From an uncultured Flavonifractor sp. (GTDB taxonomy: Bacteria; Bacillota; Clostridia; Oscillospirales; Oscillospiraceae), in contig NZ_CALWOJ010000009.1 of the NCBI RefSeq assembly GCF_944383115.1, positions 1 to 46,716 on the forward strand: DNA of 46,716 nucleotides, in the 5' to 3' direction. The position numbers and the translations under genes were made by a program. The notes under the pieces are model-generated. The model was not told where the DNA came from and ran no database searches. It saw nothing but the letters and a program-made list of their open reading frames with translations. This document shows positions 1-8,081 of the stretch, in pieces (within the stretch, counting starts at the first letter, position 1; each line of letters starts with the position of its first letter).

Positions 1-704
1 GCGCCCATGCCGGCCACGTCGCCCACGTTGTCGCCCACGTTGTCGGCGATGGTGGCGGGGTTGCGGGGGTCATCCTCAGGGATTCCGGCTTCTACTTTGC
101 CCACCAGGTCGGCGCCCACGTCGGCGGCCTTGGTGAAGATACCGCCGCCCACACGGCCGAACAGAGCCATGAAGGAGGCGCCCATGCCGAACATAACCAT
201 GGTCTGGGCAATCTTGGCGGCCTCAAAGTGGGCAATGTACTTCAGGATGTGGAACCAGATGGATACATCCAGCAGGCCCAGGCCAACTACGGTAAAGCCC
301 ATAACGGCGCCGGAGGAGAAGGCCACGTTCAGACCGCGATTCAGGCTCTCGTGGGCGGCGTTGGCGGTACGGGCGTTGGCGGAGGTGGCGATCTTCATAC
401 CTACAAAACCAGCCAGACCGGAGTAGATACCACCGGTGAGGAAGGCAAAGGGGATAAACCAGTTATCCAGCATGCCAACGCCAGCCAAAATGAGCAGGAT
501 CACGAAGACCACAATAAAGATCTTGGCGACGGTGGTATACTGGCGCTTAAGATAAGCGTTAGCGCCTTTACGAATGGAGGCGGCGAGTTTTTGCATTAAT
601 TCTGTGCCTTCAGAAAACTTTAGCACCTTTCTTGCTTGGGCTACGGCGAAGATTAAGGCGATCAACGCGCCCACTAGACCGAGCCAAAAGAGGTTTTCGA
701 TCAT
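1..704 (-). CDS. hppA: Membrane-bound ion-translocating pyrophosphatase, N-terminal part (cut by window edge)
   Basis: Couples hydrolysis of pyrophosphate to H+ or Na+ pumping across the cytoplasmic membrane. The 234 visible codons start at an ATG preceded by AAAGGAG. They show the N-terminal membrane helix (residues 5-25), further helices around 62-80, 87-105 and 130-147, and the family hallmark starting near residue 190: FTKAADVGADLVGKVEAG, followed by EDDPRNPATIADNVGDNVGD. These Asp and Lys residues bind Mg-PPi. The remaining two thirds lie left of position 1. The visible part does not contain the residue that separates K+-dependent from K+-independent pumps, so ion specificity cannot be called. 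A promoter and a leader hairpin lie upstream. Family identification is very secure. Confidence 0.96.
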   Translation of the reverse strand, partial: MIENLFWLGLVGALIALIFAVAQARKVLKFSEGTELMQKLAASIRKGANAYLKRQYTTVAKIFIVVFVILLILAGVGMLDNWFIPFAFLTGGIYSGLAGFVGMKIATSANARTANAAHESLNRGLNVAFSSGAVMGFTVVGLGLLDVSIWFHILKYIAHFEAAKIAQTMVMFGMGASFMALFGRVGGGIFTKAADVGADLVGKVEAGIPEDDPRNPATIADNVGDNVGDVAGMG

Positions 705-725
705 CTTACCCAACTCCTTTGTTTT

Positions 726-753
726 GGGAAGCCCTTGTAGCGCAAGGCTTCCC
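726..753 (-). promoter_or_regulatory. Leader hairpin just upstream of the hppA ribosome site
   Basis: GGGAAGCC at 726-733 pairs with GGCTTCCC at 746-753, and TTG/CAA extends the stem past one bulged base to a 5-base loop. In the hppA transcript it lies between the promoter at 772-801 and the AAAGGAG ribosome site. It has no T tract, so it is more likely an mRNA-stability or translation-control hairpin than a terminator. The role is inferred. Confidence 0.5.
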
Positions 754-771
754 GGTTTTACAGACAACAAT

Positions 772-801
772 ATAATACCTCAAAACACATCTGTTTGGCA
801 A
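772..801 (-). promoter_or_regulatory. Predicted sigma-A promoter of hppA
   Basis: Read on the minus strand: -35 TTGCCA (801-796), 18-base spacer, -10 TATTAT (777-772). It lies about 70 bases before the hppA start, leaving room for the leader hairpin. Confidence 0.6.
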
Positions 802-810
802 GAGTATTCA

Positions 811-846
811 AAAAAGAAAGCGTCAAATCCGAGGATTTGACGCTTT
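811..846 (-). terminator. Rho-independent terminator of trkA-trkH
   Basis: AAAGCGTCAAATC (817-829) pairs with GATTTGACGCTTT (834-846) around a 4-base loop. On the minus strand it is followed by a T-rich tail (CTTTTTT). It lies 22 bases after the trkH stop. Confidence 0.88.
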
Positions 847-867
847 GGACAAAAACGAATGGTTAGT

Positions 868-2304
868 TTAAGAACGTTTCCATGCATTTCCGCTAAAGAG
901 AACCAAAATTGGTAAAACCTCCAGGCGGCCAATGATCATACACAGGGACAGCACCAGTTTGGAGAAGCCGGAGAAGAAGGCGTAATTGCCCATGGGACCT
1001 ACCAGTTCCAGCCCGGGGCCGATGTTGCCGATGCAGGAAACTACAGCGGTAAATGTGGTGCCGAAGGAATTGTTGTCCACAGATACAAGCAAGGTGGCGC
1101 CCAGGGTAATGAAGATGTAAGCCGCGAAGAAAATTTGTACAGAGCGCAGGGCGGTTTCGTCCACGATCCTGCCGTCCAGTTTGACCACGTTTACCGCCCG
1201 CGGATGGATGACCTGTCGGATCTCGCGTTTGATGCACCGGCCCAGCAACAGAGCGCGGGAACATTTGATTGCGCCGCCGGTGGAGCCGGCGCAGGCGCCG
1301 ATAAACATGAGCAGTACCAGCAAGACCCTGGAGAACTCCGGCCATAGGTTGAAATCCGTGCTGGCGAAGCCGGTGGTGGAGATGATGGAACCCACCTGGA
1401 ATGCGGCGTGGCGGATGGATTCTCCGCCGGTGGGGTAAAGATCCCAGATATTAATGGAGATCAGCGTGATGCTGGCAAAGACCACAATCAGAAAGAACCG
1501 CAGCTCATCGCTTTTGAATACCTGCCTCACCTTGCCGCACAGCAGCAGGAAGTACAGGGAGAAGTTCACCGAGAACAGCAGCATAAAGATGGTGACAATG
1601 ATCTCAATGGCAGGACTGTTGTAGGCGGCGATGGAGAGGTTCTTCATGGAGAAGCCGCCGGTGCCGGCGGTGCCGAAGGAGTGGACGATGGAGTCGAACA
1701 GGGGCATGCCGGCGATGCGCAGGGCCACGATCTCGACGAGGGTGAGAGCACAGTAGATGGCGTAGAGGATCTTGGAGGACTGGCTGCTCTTGGGCACCAG
1801 CTTGCTGACCACAGGACCGGGGCTCTCCGCCTTCATAAGGTGGAGCGTACGGGACCCCAGGCTGGGCAGCAGTGCAATGGTGAGGATCAGAACTCCCATA
1901 CCACCCAGCCAGTGGATGAAGGAACGCCAGAACAAAATGCCCTTGGGCAGGGGCTCCACCGCGGTCAGTATGGAAGCGCCGGTGGTGGTAAAGCCGGAGA
2001 CAGCCTCAAAAAAGCAGTCGATGTAGGAAGAGAAGTAGCCGCAGAAATAAAAGGGCAGCGCGCCGACGGCCCCCATCAGCAGCCAGATCAGCGCCACGGT
2101 AAAAAAGCCTTCCCGGGGGAAGAAATGGTCGTCGCTTTTTAACAGCGACAGGAGGAAACCAACGATCATGACCAGAGGGATGGTCAGAAGGAAAGGAGAG
2201 GGATCTTCCTGATAGATCAGGCACACCAGCAGCGGGAGCAGCATGGTGATGGCCTCCACCATCAGGCATTTGCCCGTTACCTTGAATACCAGTCTGAAAT
2301 TCAT
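868..2304 (-). CDS. trkH: TrkH/KtrB-family potassium uptake channel subunit
   Basis: Integral membrane K+ translocation subunit that works with the RCK protein encoded just upstream. At 478 residues it has the usual TrkH length and is rich in membrane helices. P-loop filter sequences are visible: SGFTTTGAS near residue 104, GTAGTGGFS near 212, and similar Gly-containing loops later (STTGFAST, GNIGPG). The ATG overlaps the last four bases of trkA (ATGA pattern), which indicates translational coupling. The gene ends at a strong terminator. TrkH and KtrB are hard to tell apart from sequence alone; the two-RCK TrkA partner favours a TrkAH system. Confidence 0.95.
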   Translation of the reverse strand: MNFRLVFKVTGKCLMVEAITMLLPLLVCLIYQEDPSPFLLTIPLVMIVGFLLSLLKSDDHFFPREGFFTVALIWLLMGAVGALPFYFCGYFSSYIDCFFEAVSGFTTTGASILTAVEPLPKGILFWRSFIHWLGGMGVLILTIALLPSLGSRTLHLMKAESPGPVVSKLVPKSSQSSKILYAIYCALTLVEIVALRIAGMPLFDSIVHSFGTAGTGGFSMKNLSIAAYNSPAIEIIVTIFMLLFSVNFSLYFLLLCGKVRQVFKSDELRFFLIVVFASITLISINIWDLYPTGGESIRHAAFQVGSIISTTGFASTDFNLWPEFSRVLLVLLMFIGACAGSTGGAIKCSRALLLGRCIKREIRQVIHPRAVNVVKLDGRIVDETALRSVQIFFAAYIFITLGATLLVSVDNNSFGTTFTAVVSCIGNIGPGLELVGPMGNYAFFSGFSKLVLSLCMIIGRLEVLPILVLFSGNAWKRS

Positions 2305-3692
2305 TGCGCAGCCCCCAGATCCAGCAGAGAATCCTCATAGATGTCATTGAGGTCCAGAATGCCGTGGTTGCGTGAGATCAGGATGACGGTGTCACCGGCG
2401 GAGATGGAGGCGGAGCCGTCAGGGATGATGATTTTGCCCTGATGGACCAGTACGGCGATCAGGATACCCTTTTTCAGCCGCAGGTCCTTCAGCGGTACGC
2501 CCTGATTATGGGTCGTCTCATTGGCAATAAACTCCAGCGCCTCGGCATGGCCGTCGCAAATCTTGTACAGGGCGTTCATCACGCTGCCCTTTGAATTCTG
2601 CATGCCGCGGACCACTTGGAGGATCTGGCTGGCCGTAATCAACTTGGGGGAGATCACGCTGTCCAGCCCGGCGGCATGGGCAATGCCGGCATAATTCTGT
2701 CGGTTGGATTTGGCGATTACCTTCTTCACGCCCTGCTGCATGGCGTAGAGGGAAATGATGATATTGTCCTCGTCCCGGTCGGTAAGGGCGATAAAGGCAT
2801 CGGAGGCGCTGGCATTCTCCTCCTCCAGAAGCTCCTGGTCGGTACCGTCGCCCTGAATAATCAGAGCCTGCGGGAGTACGTCGCTGAGGTGGCGGCACCG
2901 ATCCTCGCTGCGCTCCACGATCTTAACCCGCATACCCAGTTTCAGCAAGATGGCAGTAAGGTAGTGAGCGATCCGGCCGCCGCCGATGATGAAGGCTGAG
3001 TGCAGCTTTGGTGTATGCCGCCCCAGCAGACGGAAAAAGGCGTTGAGACCGGCAGGCTGTCCTACCAGGTAGAGACGATCGCCTGCACGGGGAACAAAAG
3101 TGCCGTCGGGTATAATAACTTCGCCATCCTCCCGCTCCGCAGCGCACAGAAGCATGGGCAGTTCGCGGATTTTGCTGGTCTGTGCGGACAAGGGCTGGTC
3201 TGCCAGAAAATCACCCTCCCGTACCCGGAAACCGATCAGCTCCACCCGGCCCCGGCAGAACGTTTCAATGTTGGCGGCGCTGGGAAAGCGGAGCAGCCGG
3301 GAGATCTCTACAGCAGTAGCATTCTCCGGATTGATGACCAGATCAATGCCCAGTTCCTGCTTCAGGTGGGACAGTTCCATGGCATACTCCACGTTGCGTA
3401 CCCGGGCAATGGTGAATTTGGCGCCCAGCCGTTTGGCGGTCAGACAGCACACCATGTTGACCTCATCCATGCTGGTAGCGGCAATCAGAAGGTCAGCTGA
3501 TTCCACACCCGATTCCCTCAGCGCGGAGATGGAGGCGCCGTTGCCCTTAATACACATGACATCCAATGATTCCGAAGCCCGGCGCAGCGCATCGTCATTG
3601 GTGTCGATTACGGTGACGTTGTGTTCCTCCTGGGACAGGTGTTCCGCCAGGGTAAACCCCACTTTACCGTCTCCCACGATGATGATCTTCAA
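2301..3692 (-). CDS. trkA: Trk system regulatory subunit TrkA (two RCK domains)
   Basis: Cytoplasmic, nucleotide-binding gating ring for TrkH. The 463 residues fold as two tandem RCK modules. The first opens with MKIIIVGDGKVGFTLAEHL (Rossmann GxGxxG) and has acidic strand ends (VIDTND). The second opens near residue 230 with FIIGGGRIAHYLTAILL. Each is followed by a TrkA-C domain (SKIRELPML... and KDLRLKKGILIAVLVHQGK). The start is TTG: it is the only plausible start ahead of KIIIVGDG, and GGGTGG lies shortly upstream. The 4-base overlap with trkH makes one operon. I could not identify a convincing promoter in 3693-3870. Confidence 0.95.
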   Translation of the reverse strand: MKIIIVGDGKVGFTLAEHLSQEEHNVTVIDTNDDALRRASESLDVMCIKGNGASISALRESGVESADLLIAATSMDEVNMVCCLTAKRLGAKFTIARVRNVEYAMELSHLKQELGIDLVINPENATAVEISRLLRFPSAANIETFCRGRVELIGFRVREGDFLADQPLSAQTSKIRELPMLLCAAEREDGEVIIPDGTFVPRAGDRLYLVGQPAGLNAFFRLLGRHTPKLHSAFIIGGGRIAHYLTAILLKLGMRVKIVERSEDRCRHLSDVLPQALIIQGDGTDQELLEEENASASDAFIALTDRDEDNIIISLYAMQQGVKKVIAKSNRQNYAGIAHAAGLDSVISPKLITASQILQVVRGMQNSKGSVMNALYKICDGHAEALEFIANETTHNQGVPLKDLRLKKGILIAVLVHQGKIIIPDGSASISAGDTVILISRNHGILDLNDIYEDSLLDLGAAQ

Positions 3693-3870
3693 ACAATATC
3701 CACCCTTTCCGAATACCGTGGTATCCGCAAACGCTCACATGAGATAATCACTGCTATGATATATGAACGCTAGTACAGCCCATCTTAACGCAAAGTGTCT
3801 GTAGATGCAAGCGTTCTTTCAAAATTCTGCGCAATCTGGCGAATTTGTGGGGATACGGGCATATAGAAAA

Positions 3871-3896
3871 GAAAACTGCCGGCAAAATGCCGGCAG
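3871..3896 (-). terminator. Rho-independent terminator of the secreted-protein gene
   Basis: A perfect 9-base stem, CTGCCGGCA (3876-3884) with TGCCGGCAG (3888-3896), and an AAA loop. On the minus strand it is followed by a TTTTCTTTTC tail. It lies 22 bases past the stop of the gene at 3919-4614. The rest of the 3693-3918 gap must hold the trkA promoter, which I cannot place with confidence. Confidence 0.85.
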
Positions 3897-3918
3897 AAAT
3901 GGAAAGAAACTGAAACAG

Positions 3919-4614
3919 TCAGATGGTCCACTCGCTGTGGATCATACCCACCAGATACCAGTCGTTGTTCCATACTTCAAAGACCAGTTTCAGAGAACAC
4001 CAGTCAAACCCCTCCAATGCAGGATCAATGCCTGGGAAATAATACTCTACAAACCGGGCGTCCGCATAGGCTTCCACCACATTTTCCAGCGCGTTCCCGC
4101 TGGCCAGGATGGTATCGACGCCCACCTTGGGCGCTTCCGTATAGTCGGTGTTGAAGACATAACGCTCGAAATATTGGGCGGGTGTGCAGGAAATGGGATT
4201 GCCGGAACCATCGGCAAGGCCCCAGGTATAATACTGCTCGTCCCCGGCCAGTTGGGACACCTGCGCACGGGAAAGTACGTTGTCCCGGATCGGGTCCACG
4301 GTGGAATAGGGAGTCAGCATAACGCCTTTCTCAGGATGGATCAGCAGGGAAAGGGCGGCGTAGTCCTTTGCTTTCAGGGCTTCCAACACTTGGCCGCCTC
4401 GGTCCAGCAGGATGGTATTGTCGTTGGGGTCCAGCGGTTGTTCCTGCGGCGTGGCGGTGGAATGGTAACGGCTGAGGTTGTTTGAAACGCCCGGTGCAAT
4501 GGCCGCGGCGCTGCCTGAAGCGTGGACGGAAGGAGGCAAAGCACTGCCGATGATGGTGCCCAGAAGCAGACCGCAGAAAAGCGCCAGGGATGACATCATA
4601 AGCGCCCGTTTCAT
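3919..4614 (-). CDS. Secreted protein of unknown function with IHPEKGV-type domain
   Basis: The start is set at the ATG before KRALMMSSLALFCG because GGAGG lies 8 bases upstream; a longer reading from 4668 lacks a ribosome site. The resulting 231 residues begin with a signal peptide or N-terminal anchor (hydrophobic 8-27). A low-complexity linker follows, then a conserved extracellular domain with ALSLLIHPEKGVMLTPYS, QYYTWGLADGSGNPI, FVEYYFPG, and the C-terminal end WYLVGMIHSEWTI. I recall similar motifs in uncharacterised secreted proteins of Bacillus, Paenibacillus and Clostridia, but no function is established. It is divergent from udp, with its own promoter and terminator. Confidence 0.8.
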   Translation of the reverse strand: MKRALMMSSLALFCGLLLGTIIGSALPPSVHASGSAAAIAPGVSNNLSRYHSTATPQEQPLDPNDNTILLDRGGQVLEALKAKDYAALSLLIHPEKGVMLTPYSTVDPIRDNVLSRAQVSQLAGDEQYYTWGLADGSGNPISCTPAQYFERYVFNTDYTEAPKVGVDTILASGNALENVVEAYADARFVEYYFPGIDPALEGFDWCSLKLVFEVWNNDWYLVGMIHSEWTI

Positions 4615-4685
4615 GCTCGTTGCCTCCATTCTCCCAAGTACCGGTTTCAGATATGCGAAAACCCACATTTTCTGCCGGCGGTCCT

Positions 4686-4714
4686 ATTGTAAAACAGCAG
4701 GACAAAAAATACAA
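4686..4714 (-). promoter_or_regulatory. Predicted promoter of the secreted-protein gene
   Basis: Minus strand: -35 TTGTAT (4714-4709), 17-base spacer, -10 TACAAT (4691-4686). It is back to back with the udp promoter. Confidence 0.65.
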
Positions 4715-4752
4715 CAACAAATCGTTACAAATAAGAGTGGTATTTGTGCATC

Positions 4753-4781
4753 TTGCAATGAGGCTATGGAACTGGTATAAT
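4753..4781 (+). promoter_or_regulatory. Predicted promoter of the uridine phosphorylase gene
   Basis: -35 TTGCAA (4753-4758), 17-base spacer, -10 TATAAT (4776-4781), with an extended TG one base before the -10. It is a near-consensus sigma-A site. Confidence 0.8.
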
Positions 4782-4867
4782 ACATCCCACCGGTCATGTA
4801 TGATTTGACCGATTGGGCTGAGATCCGGCGCGTTATCCATATCAGTAACCGAGGAGGTATTTCAGGT

Positions 4868-5638
4868 ATGCACGAACATGAACTGCAGTTCCATATAAAG
4901 TGTAAGCAAGGCGATGTAGGACGCTACTGTTTTCTGCCGGGAGATCCCGGGCGTTGCGAAAAGATCGCCGCCTATTTTGATGACCCCGTAAAGATTGGAA
5001 GCAATCGGGAATACACCATTTATACAGGAACCCTGCTGGGAGAGAAGGTAAGCGTATGCTCCACCGGCATCGGCGGTCCGTCAGCAGTGATTGCAATGGA
5101 GGAACTCCACAACATTGGGGCGGATACCTTTATCCGGGTGGGGACCTGCGGGGGCATTGCGCTTCCGGTCAAGAGCGACGACGTGGTGATCGCCACCGGT
5201 GCGGTGCGGCATGAGGGTGCCAGCCGGGAATATGCACCTATTGAGTTCCCGGCAGTATCCGATTATGAAGTACAGACTGCTCTGGTCCAGGCCGCTAAAA
5301 ATCTGGGCAAGCCCTGGCATGCCGGCGTGGTTCAGTGTAAGGACTCCTTCTATGGTCAGCACAGCCCCGCCCGAATGCCGGTGGCCCAGGAACTGCTCTA
5401 TAAATGGGAGGCATGGAAGCGCCTTGGGGTTCTGGCTTCCGAGATGGAATCGGCAGCCCTTTTCTGCTGCGCTGCCGCCCTGGGCGTACGCTGCGGTTCC
5501 TGCTTCCATGTGATCTGGAATCAGGAGCGGGAAGCCGCCGGCCTGGATCAGGAGGAGAGCCACGATCTTTCCGCCGCTCTGGAAGTTGGTATAGAAGCAG
5601 TCAAGCTGCTCATTGCCGCAGACCGGGAGAAAGCCTGA
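4868..5638 (+). CDS. udp: Uridine phosphorylase (nucleoside phosphorylase family)
   Basis: Phosphorolysis of uridine to uracil and ribose-1-phosphate in the cytoplasm, a pyrimidine salvage step. I chose the ATG before [15 protein letters not shown] because GAGGAGG lies about 10 bases upstream; this gives 256 residues, the normal length. Family signatures: [13 protein letters not shown] (phosphate-binding Gly and Arg), [24 protein letters not shown], and EMESAALF, which carries the Met and Glu that contact ribose. It is transcribed alone, between its own promoter and a strong terminator. A broader-specificity nucleoside phosphorylase remains possible. Confidence 0.9.
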   Translation: MHEHELQFHIKCKQGDVGRYCFLPGDPGRCEKIAAYFDDPVKIGSNREYTIYTGTLLGEKVSVCSTGIGGPSAVIAMEELHNIGADTFIRVGTCGGIALPVKSDDVVIATGAVRHEGASREYAPIEFPAVSDYEVQTALVQAAKNLGKPWHAGVVQCKDSFYGQHSPARMPVAQELLYKWEAWKRLGVLASEMESAALFCCAAALGVRCGSCFHVIWNQEREAAGLDQEESHDLSAALEVGIEAVKLLIAADREKA

Positions 5639-5652
5639 ATACATATTTTTTA

Positions 5653-5681
5653 AAACCCCGCCGCAATAAGCGGCGGGGTTT
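5653..5681 (+). terminator. Rho-independent terminator after udp
   Basis: AAACCCCGCCGC (5653-5664) pairs perfectly with GCGGCGGGGTTT (5670-5681) around AATAA. The T tail is short. Confidence 0.85.
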
Positions 5682-5769
5682 CTCGTGCCCAAATGCAAGT
5701 ATGCGTATGCGAATAAAGCATAACAGAAATTTGCGCCCAGTTGCAAACGGGGTTTGTGAATGTTGTGCA

Positions 5770-5798
5770 TTGACAACTGTTAGCAAACAAACTAAACT
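5770..5798 (+). promoter_or_regulatory. Promoter with possible MarR operator ahead of the regulator-exporter operon
   Basis: -35 TTGACA (5770-5775), 17-base spacer, -10 TAAACT (5793-5798). An imperfect inverted repeat (GTTAG ... CTAAAC) falls between and over the elements, where an autoregulating MarR protein would be expected to bind. The promoter is seen; the operator is inferred. Confidence 0.6.
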
Positions 5799-5828
5799 AA
5801 ACATAGTATGTAAAAAGGAGATGACGAA

Positions 5829-6263
5829 ATGCGTCAGGAGCGCCATATTGGCTATGAGGTCAAAGCTCTGTCCAATCTGCTGAGGCGCAAAGTGCTGGAA
5901 ATGACCGGTTCCACAGACGGGGACGACTTTACCGAGATGCAAGTGAAGATCCTGGGATTTTTGTGCCACAACCAGGACCAGGAAGTGTGTCAGAAAGATA
6001 TTGAGGAGGCATTTTATATCCGGCGGTCCACGGCTTCCAGGCTGCTCAAACGCTTGGAAGCTGAGGGTTATATTGTCCGTCAGTCGGTGGAGCGGGATGC
6101 CAGACTCAAGCGGGTGACCACGACGCCAAAGGCGGATGCGCTGCATCAACAGATTATGGATCGGATCAGCAGCGTGGAAAGTCTGCTCACCCGCGGCGTA
6201 AGCCGGGAGGAGCTGGATCAATTTCTCAGCACAGTGGAAAAACTGAAGCAAAATTTGATGTAA
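5829..6263 (+). CDS. MarR-family transcriptional regulator
   Basis: 144-residue winged-helix repressor or activator. AAAGGAGATG precedes the ATG. The recognition region reads KDIEEAFYIRRSTASRLLKRLEAEGYIVR (about residues 57-85), followed by the wing SVERDARLKRVTTTPKA, typical of MarR. The flanking helices would dimerise. It lies 78 bases ahead of two ABC exporter half-transporter genes on the same strand, a common arrangement in which MarR controls drug export and its own gene. The ligand is unknown. Confidence 0.9.
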   Translation: MRQERHIGYEVKALSNLLRRKVLEMTGSTDGDDFTEMQVKILGFLCHNQDQEVCQKDIEEAFYIRRSTASRLLKRLEAEGYIVRQSVERDARLKRVTTTPKADALHQQIMDRISSVESLLTRGVSREELDQFLSTVEKLKQNLM

Positions 6264-6341
6264 GTTGTCCTGATAGGCCTTACAAAACGTCATCGCAATG
6301 CGCGCGGGCCATGGCCCGTTGATCCTTAAGGAGGGAACCCT

Positions 6342-8081
6342 ATGAAGAAGAAGCGCGGCTTGATCAGCTGCATCGGGGAGTTCAAGCTGGATGCCATACT
6401 TACGCCTATCTTTGTAATCGGCGAGGTGGCATTTGACGTACTGATCCCCATGATGACAGGCAAGCTGCTGGACGAAGGTGTGAAGGCGGGCAGCATGGCC
6501 CACATTCTTCAGTATGGTATTCTGGTGGTTGCAATGGCGCTGATGGCGCTGTTGCTGGGCGCGCTGTCCGGCCGCTTTGCCGCCAAGGCATCCACCGGCT
6601 TCTCACGCAACTTGCGCCGTGAGATGTATCAGAACGTCCAGAAGTTCTCCTTTTCCAACATTGACAAATTCTCCACCGGCGGCATTATTACCAGGCTAAC
6701 TACCGATGTAACCAACGTACAGATGGCCTTTATGATGATCATTCGGATCGCGGTACGCTGCCCCATCATGTTGATCTGTGCCTGGGTGCTGACCTTTACC
6801 ATCAATCCCCAGCTGGCGCTGATTTTCCTGATTGTCATTCCTGTGTTGGCGATCGGCATTTTGGCAATCATGAGATCTGCTCACCCGGTCTTTGAGCGAG
6901 TATTCAAGAAATATGACTGGCTGAACAACGTGGTGGAAGAAAACCTGCTGGGTATTCGCGTGGTCAAATCCTTTGTACGGGAGGATCATGAGAAGAAAAA
7001 GTTCGGCAAGGTATCCAACGAGATCTATATGGACTTCTCCAAAGCGGAGAAGATCGTGGCCTTCAACATGCCGTTGATGCAGATCTGCGTCTATGCCTGC
7101 ATGCTCACGGTATCTTGGATTGGCGCCAATCTGGTGGTGGGCGGCGAGCTTACCACCGGTCAGCTGACCAGTATGTTCAGCTATATCATGATGATCCTCA
7201 TGAGCCTGATGATGCTGTCCATGGTGCTGATGATGATCATTCTGGCCCGGGCTTCCGCCGAGCGGATCGTGGAACTGCTCAACGAGGAGAGCGACCTGAA
7301 AAACGGCCCCGATCCCATCTATGAGGTGAAGGACGGCTCCGTGGTCTTTGAAAACGTCAGCTTTAGCTATGCCAAGGACCCCACCAAGGAGTGTCTGAAG
7401 GACGTGAATCTCACCATCAAGTCCGGCGAGACCGTGGGTATCCTGGGCGGCACCGGCACCTCCAAAACTACCTTGGTCCAGCTGATCCCCCGCCTGTACG
7501 ACGCCACTGAGGGCCGGGTACTGGTAGGCGGCGTGGATGTGCGGGACTACGATATGGAGGCCCTGCGGGAGCAGGTGGCCATGGTACTCCAGAAGAACGT
7601 GCTTTTCTCCGGTACCATCAAAGAGAATCTGCGCTGGGGCAACAAGGAGGCCACCGATGAGGAGATGGTCCGGGTGTGTAAGCTGGCCCAGGCTGATCCC
7701 TTTATCCAGGAGTTCCCCGACAAGTATGATACTCACATCGAGCAGGGTGGTTCCAACGTCTCCGGCGGCCAGAAGCAGCGGTTGTGTATTGCCCGGGCCT
7801 TGCTGAAAAAGCCCAAGATCCTCATTCTGGACGACTCCACCTCCGCCGTGGATACCAAGACCGACGCCCTCATCCGCAAGGCCTTCCGGGAGGAGATCCC
7901 TGAGACCACCAAGTTCATCATCGCCCAGCGTATCTCCTCCATCGAGGACGCCGACAAGATCCTGGTGATGGACGGCGGCAAGATCGCCGCTATGGGCACC
8001 CATGAAGAATTGCTGAAAAACTGCGGTATTTATCGTGAAATTTATGAGTCCCAGACGAAGGGAGGGAGCGAGGATGAATAA
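6342..8081 (+). CDS. ABC exporter half-transporter with degenerate ATP site
   Basis: 579 residues: six membrane helices (about 1-310) followed by a nucleotide-binding domain. Walker A is GGTGTSKTT (about 368-376), with Ser where a Gly is usual. The signature is VSGGQKQR. Walker B is ILILDDSTS, with Asp where the catalytic Glu normally sits. The switch is FIIAQRISS, with Gln replacing His. These changes mark the non-hydrolysing site of heterodimeric exporters (TM287/288, BmrCD, LmrCD type). GGAGG precedes the ATG. The last 8 bases overlap the next half-transporter, its obvious partner. Likely exports hydrophobic drugs or peptides; the true substrate is unknown. Confidence 0.93.
   Translation: MKKKRGLISCIGEFKLDAILTPIFVIGEVAFDVLIPMMTGKLLDEGVKAGSMAHILQYGILVVAMALMALLLGALSGRFAAKASTGFSRNLRREMYQNVQKFSFSNIDKFSTGGIITRLTTDVTNVQMAFMMIIRIAVRCPIMLICAWVLTFTINPQLALIFLIVIPVLAIGILAIMRSAHPVFERVFKKYDWLNNVVEENLLGIRVVKSFVREDHEKKKFGKVSNEIYMDFSKAEKIVAFNMPLMQICVYACMLTVSWIGANLVVGGELTTGQLTSMFSYIMMILMSLMMLSMVLMMIILARASAERIVELLNEESDLKNGPDPIYEVKDGSVVFENVSFSYAKDPTKECLKDVNLTIKSGETVGILGGTGTSKTTLVQLIPRLYDATEGRVLVGGVDVRDYDMEALREQVAMVLQKNVLFSGTIKENLRWGNKEATDEEMVRVCKLAQADPFIQEFPDKYDTHIEQGGSNVSGGQKQRLCIARALLKKPKILILDDSTSAVDTKTDALIRKAFREEIPETTKFIIAQRISSIEDADKILVMDGGKIAAMGTHEELLKNCGIYREIYESQTKGGSEDE

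Noticed and set aside
7..599. Plus-strand open frames at the left end
   Set aside because: They are antisense shadows of the hppA reading frame, which shows unmistakable pyrophosphatase motifs on the minus strand and a ribosome site.
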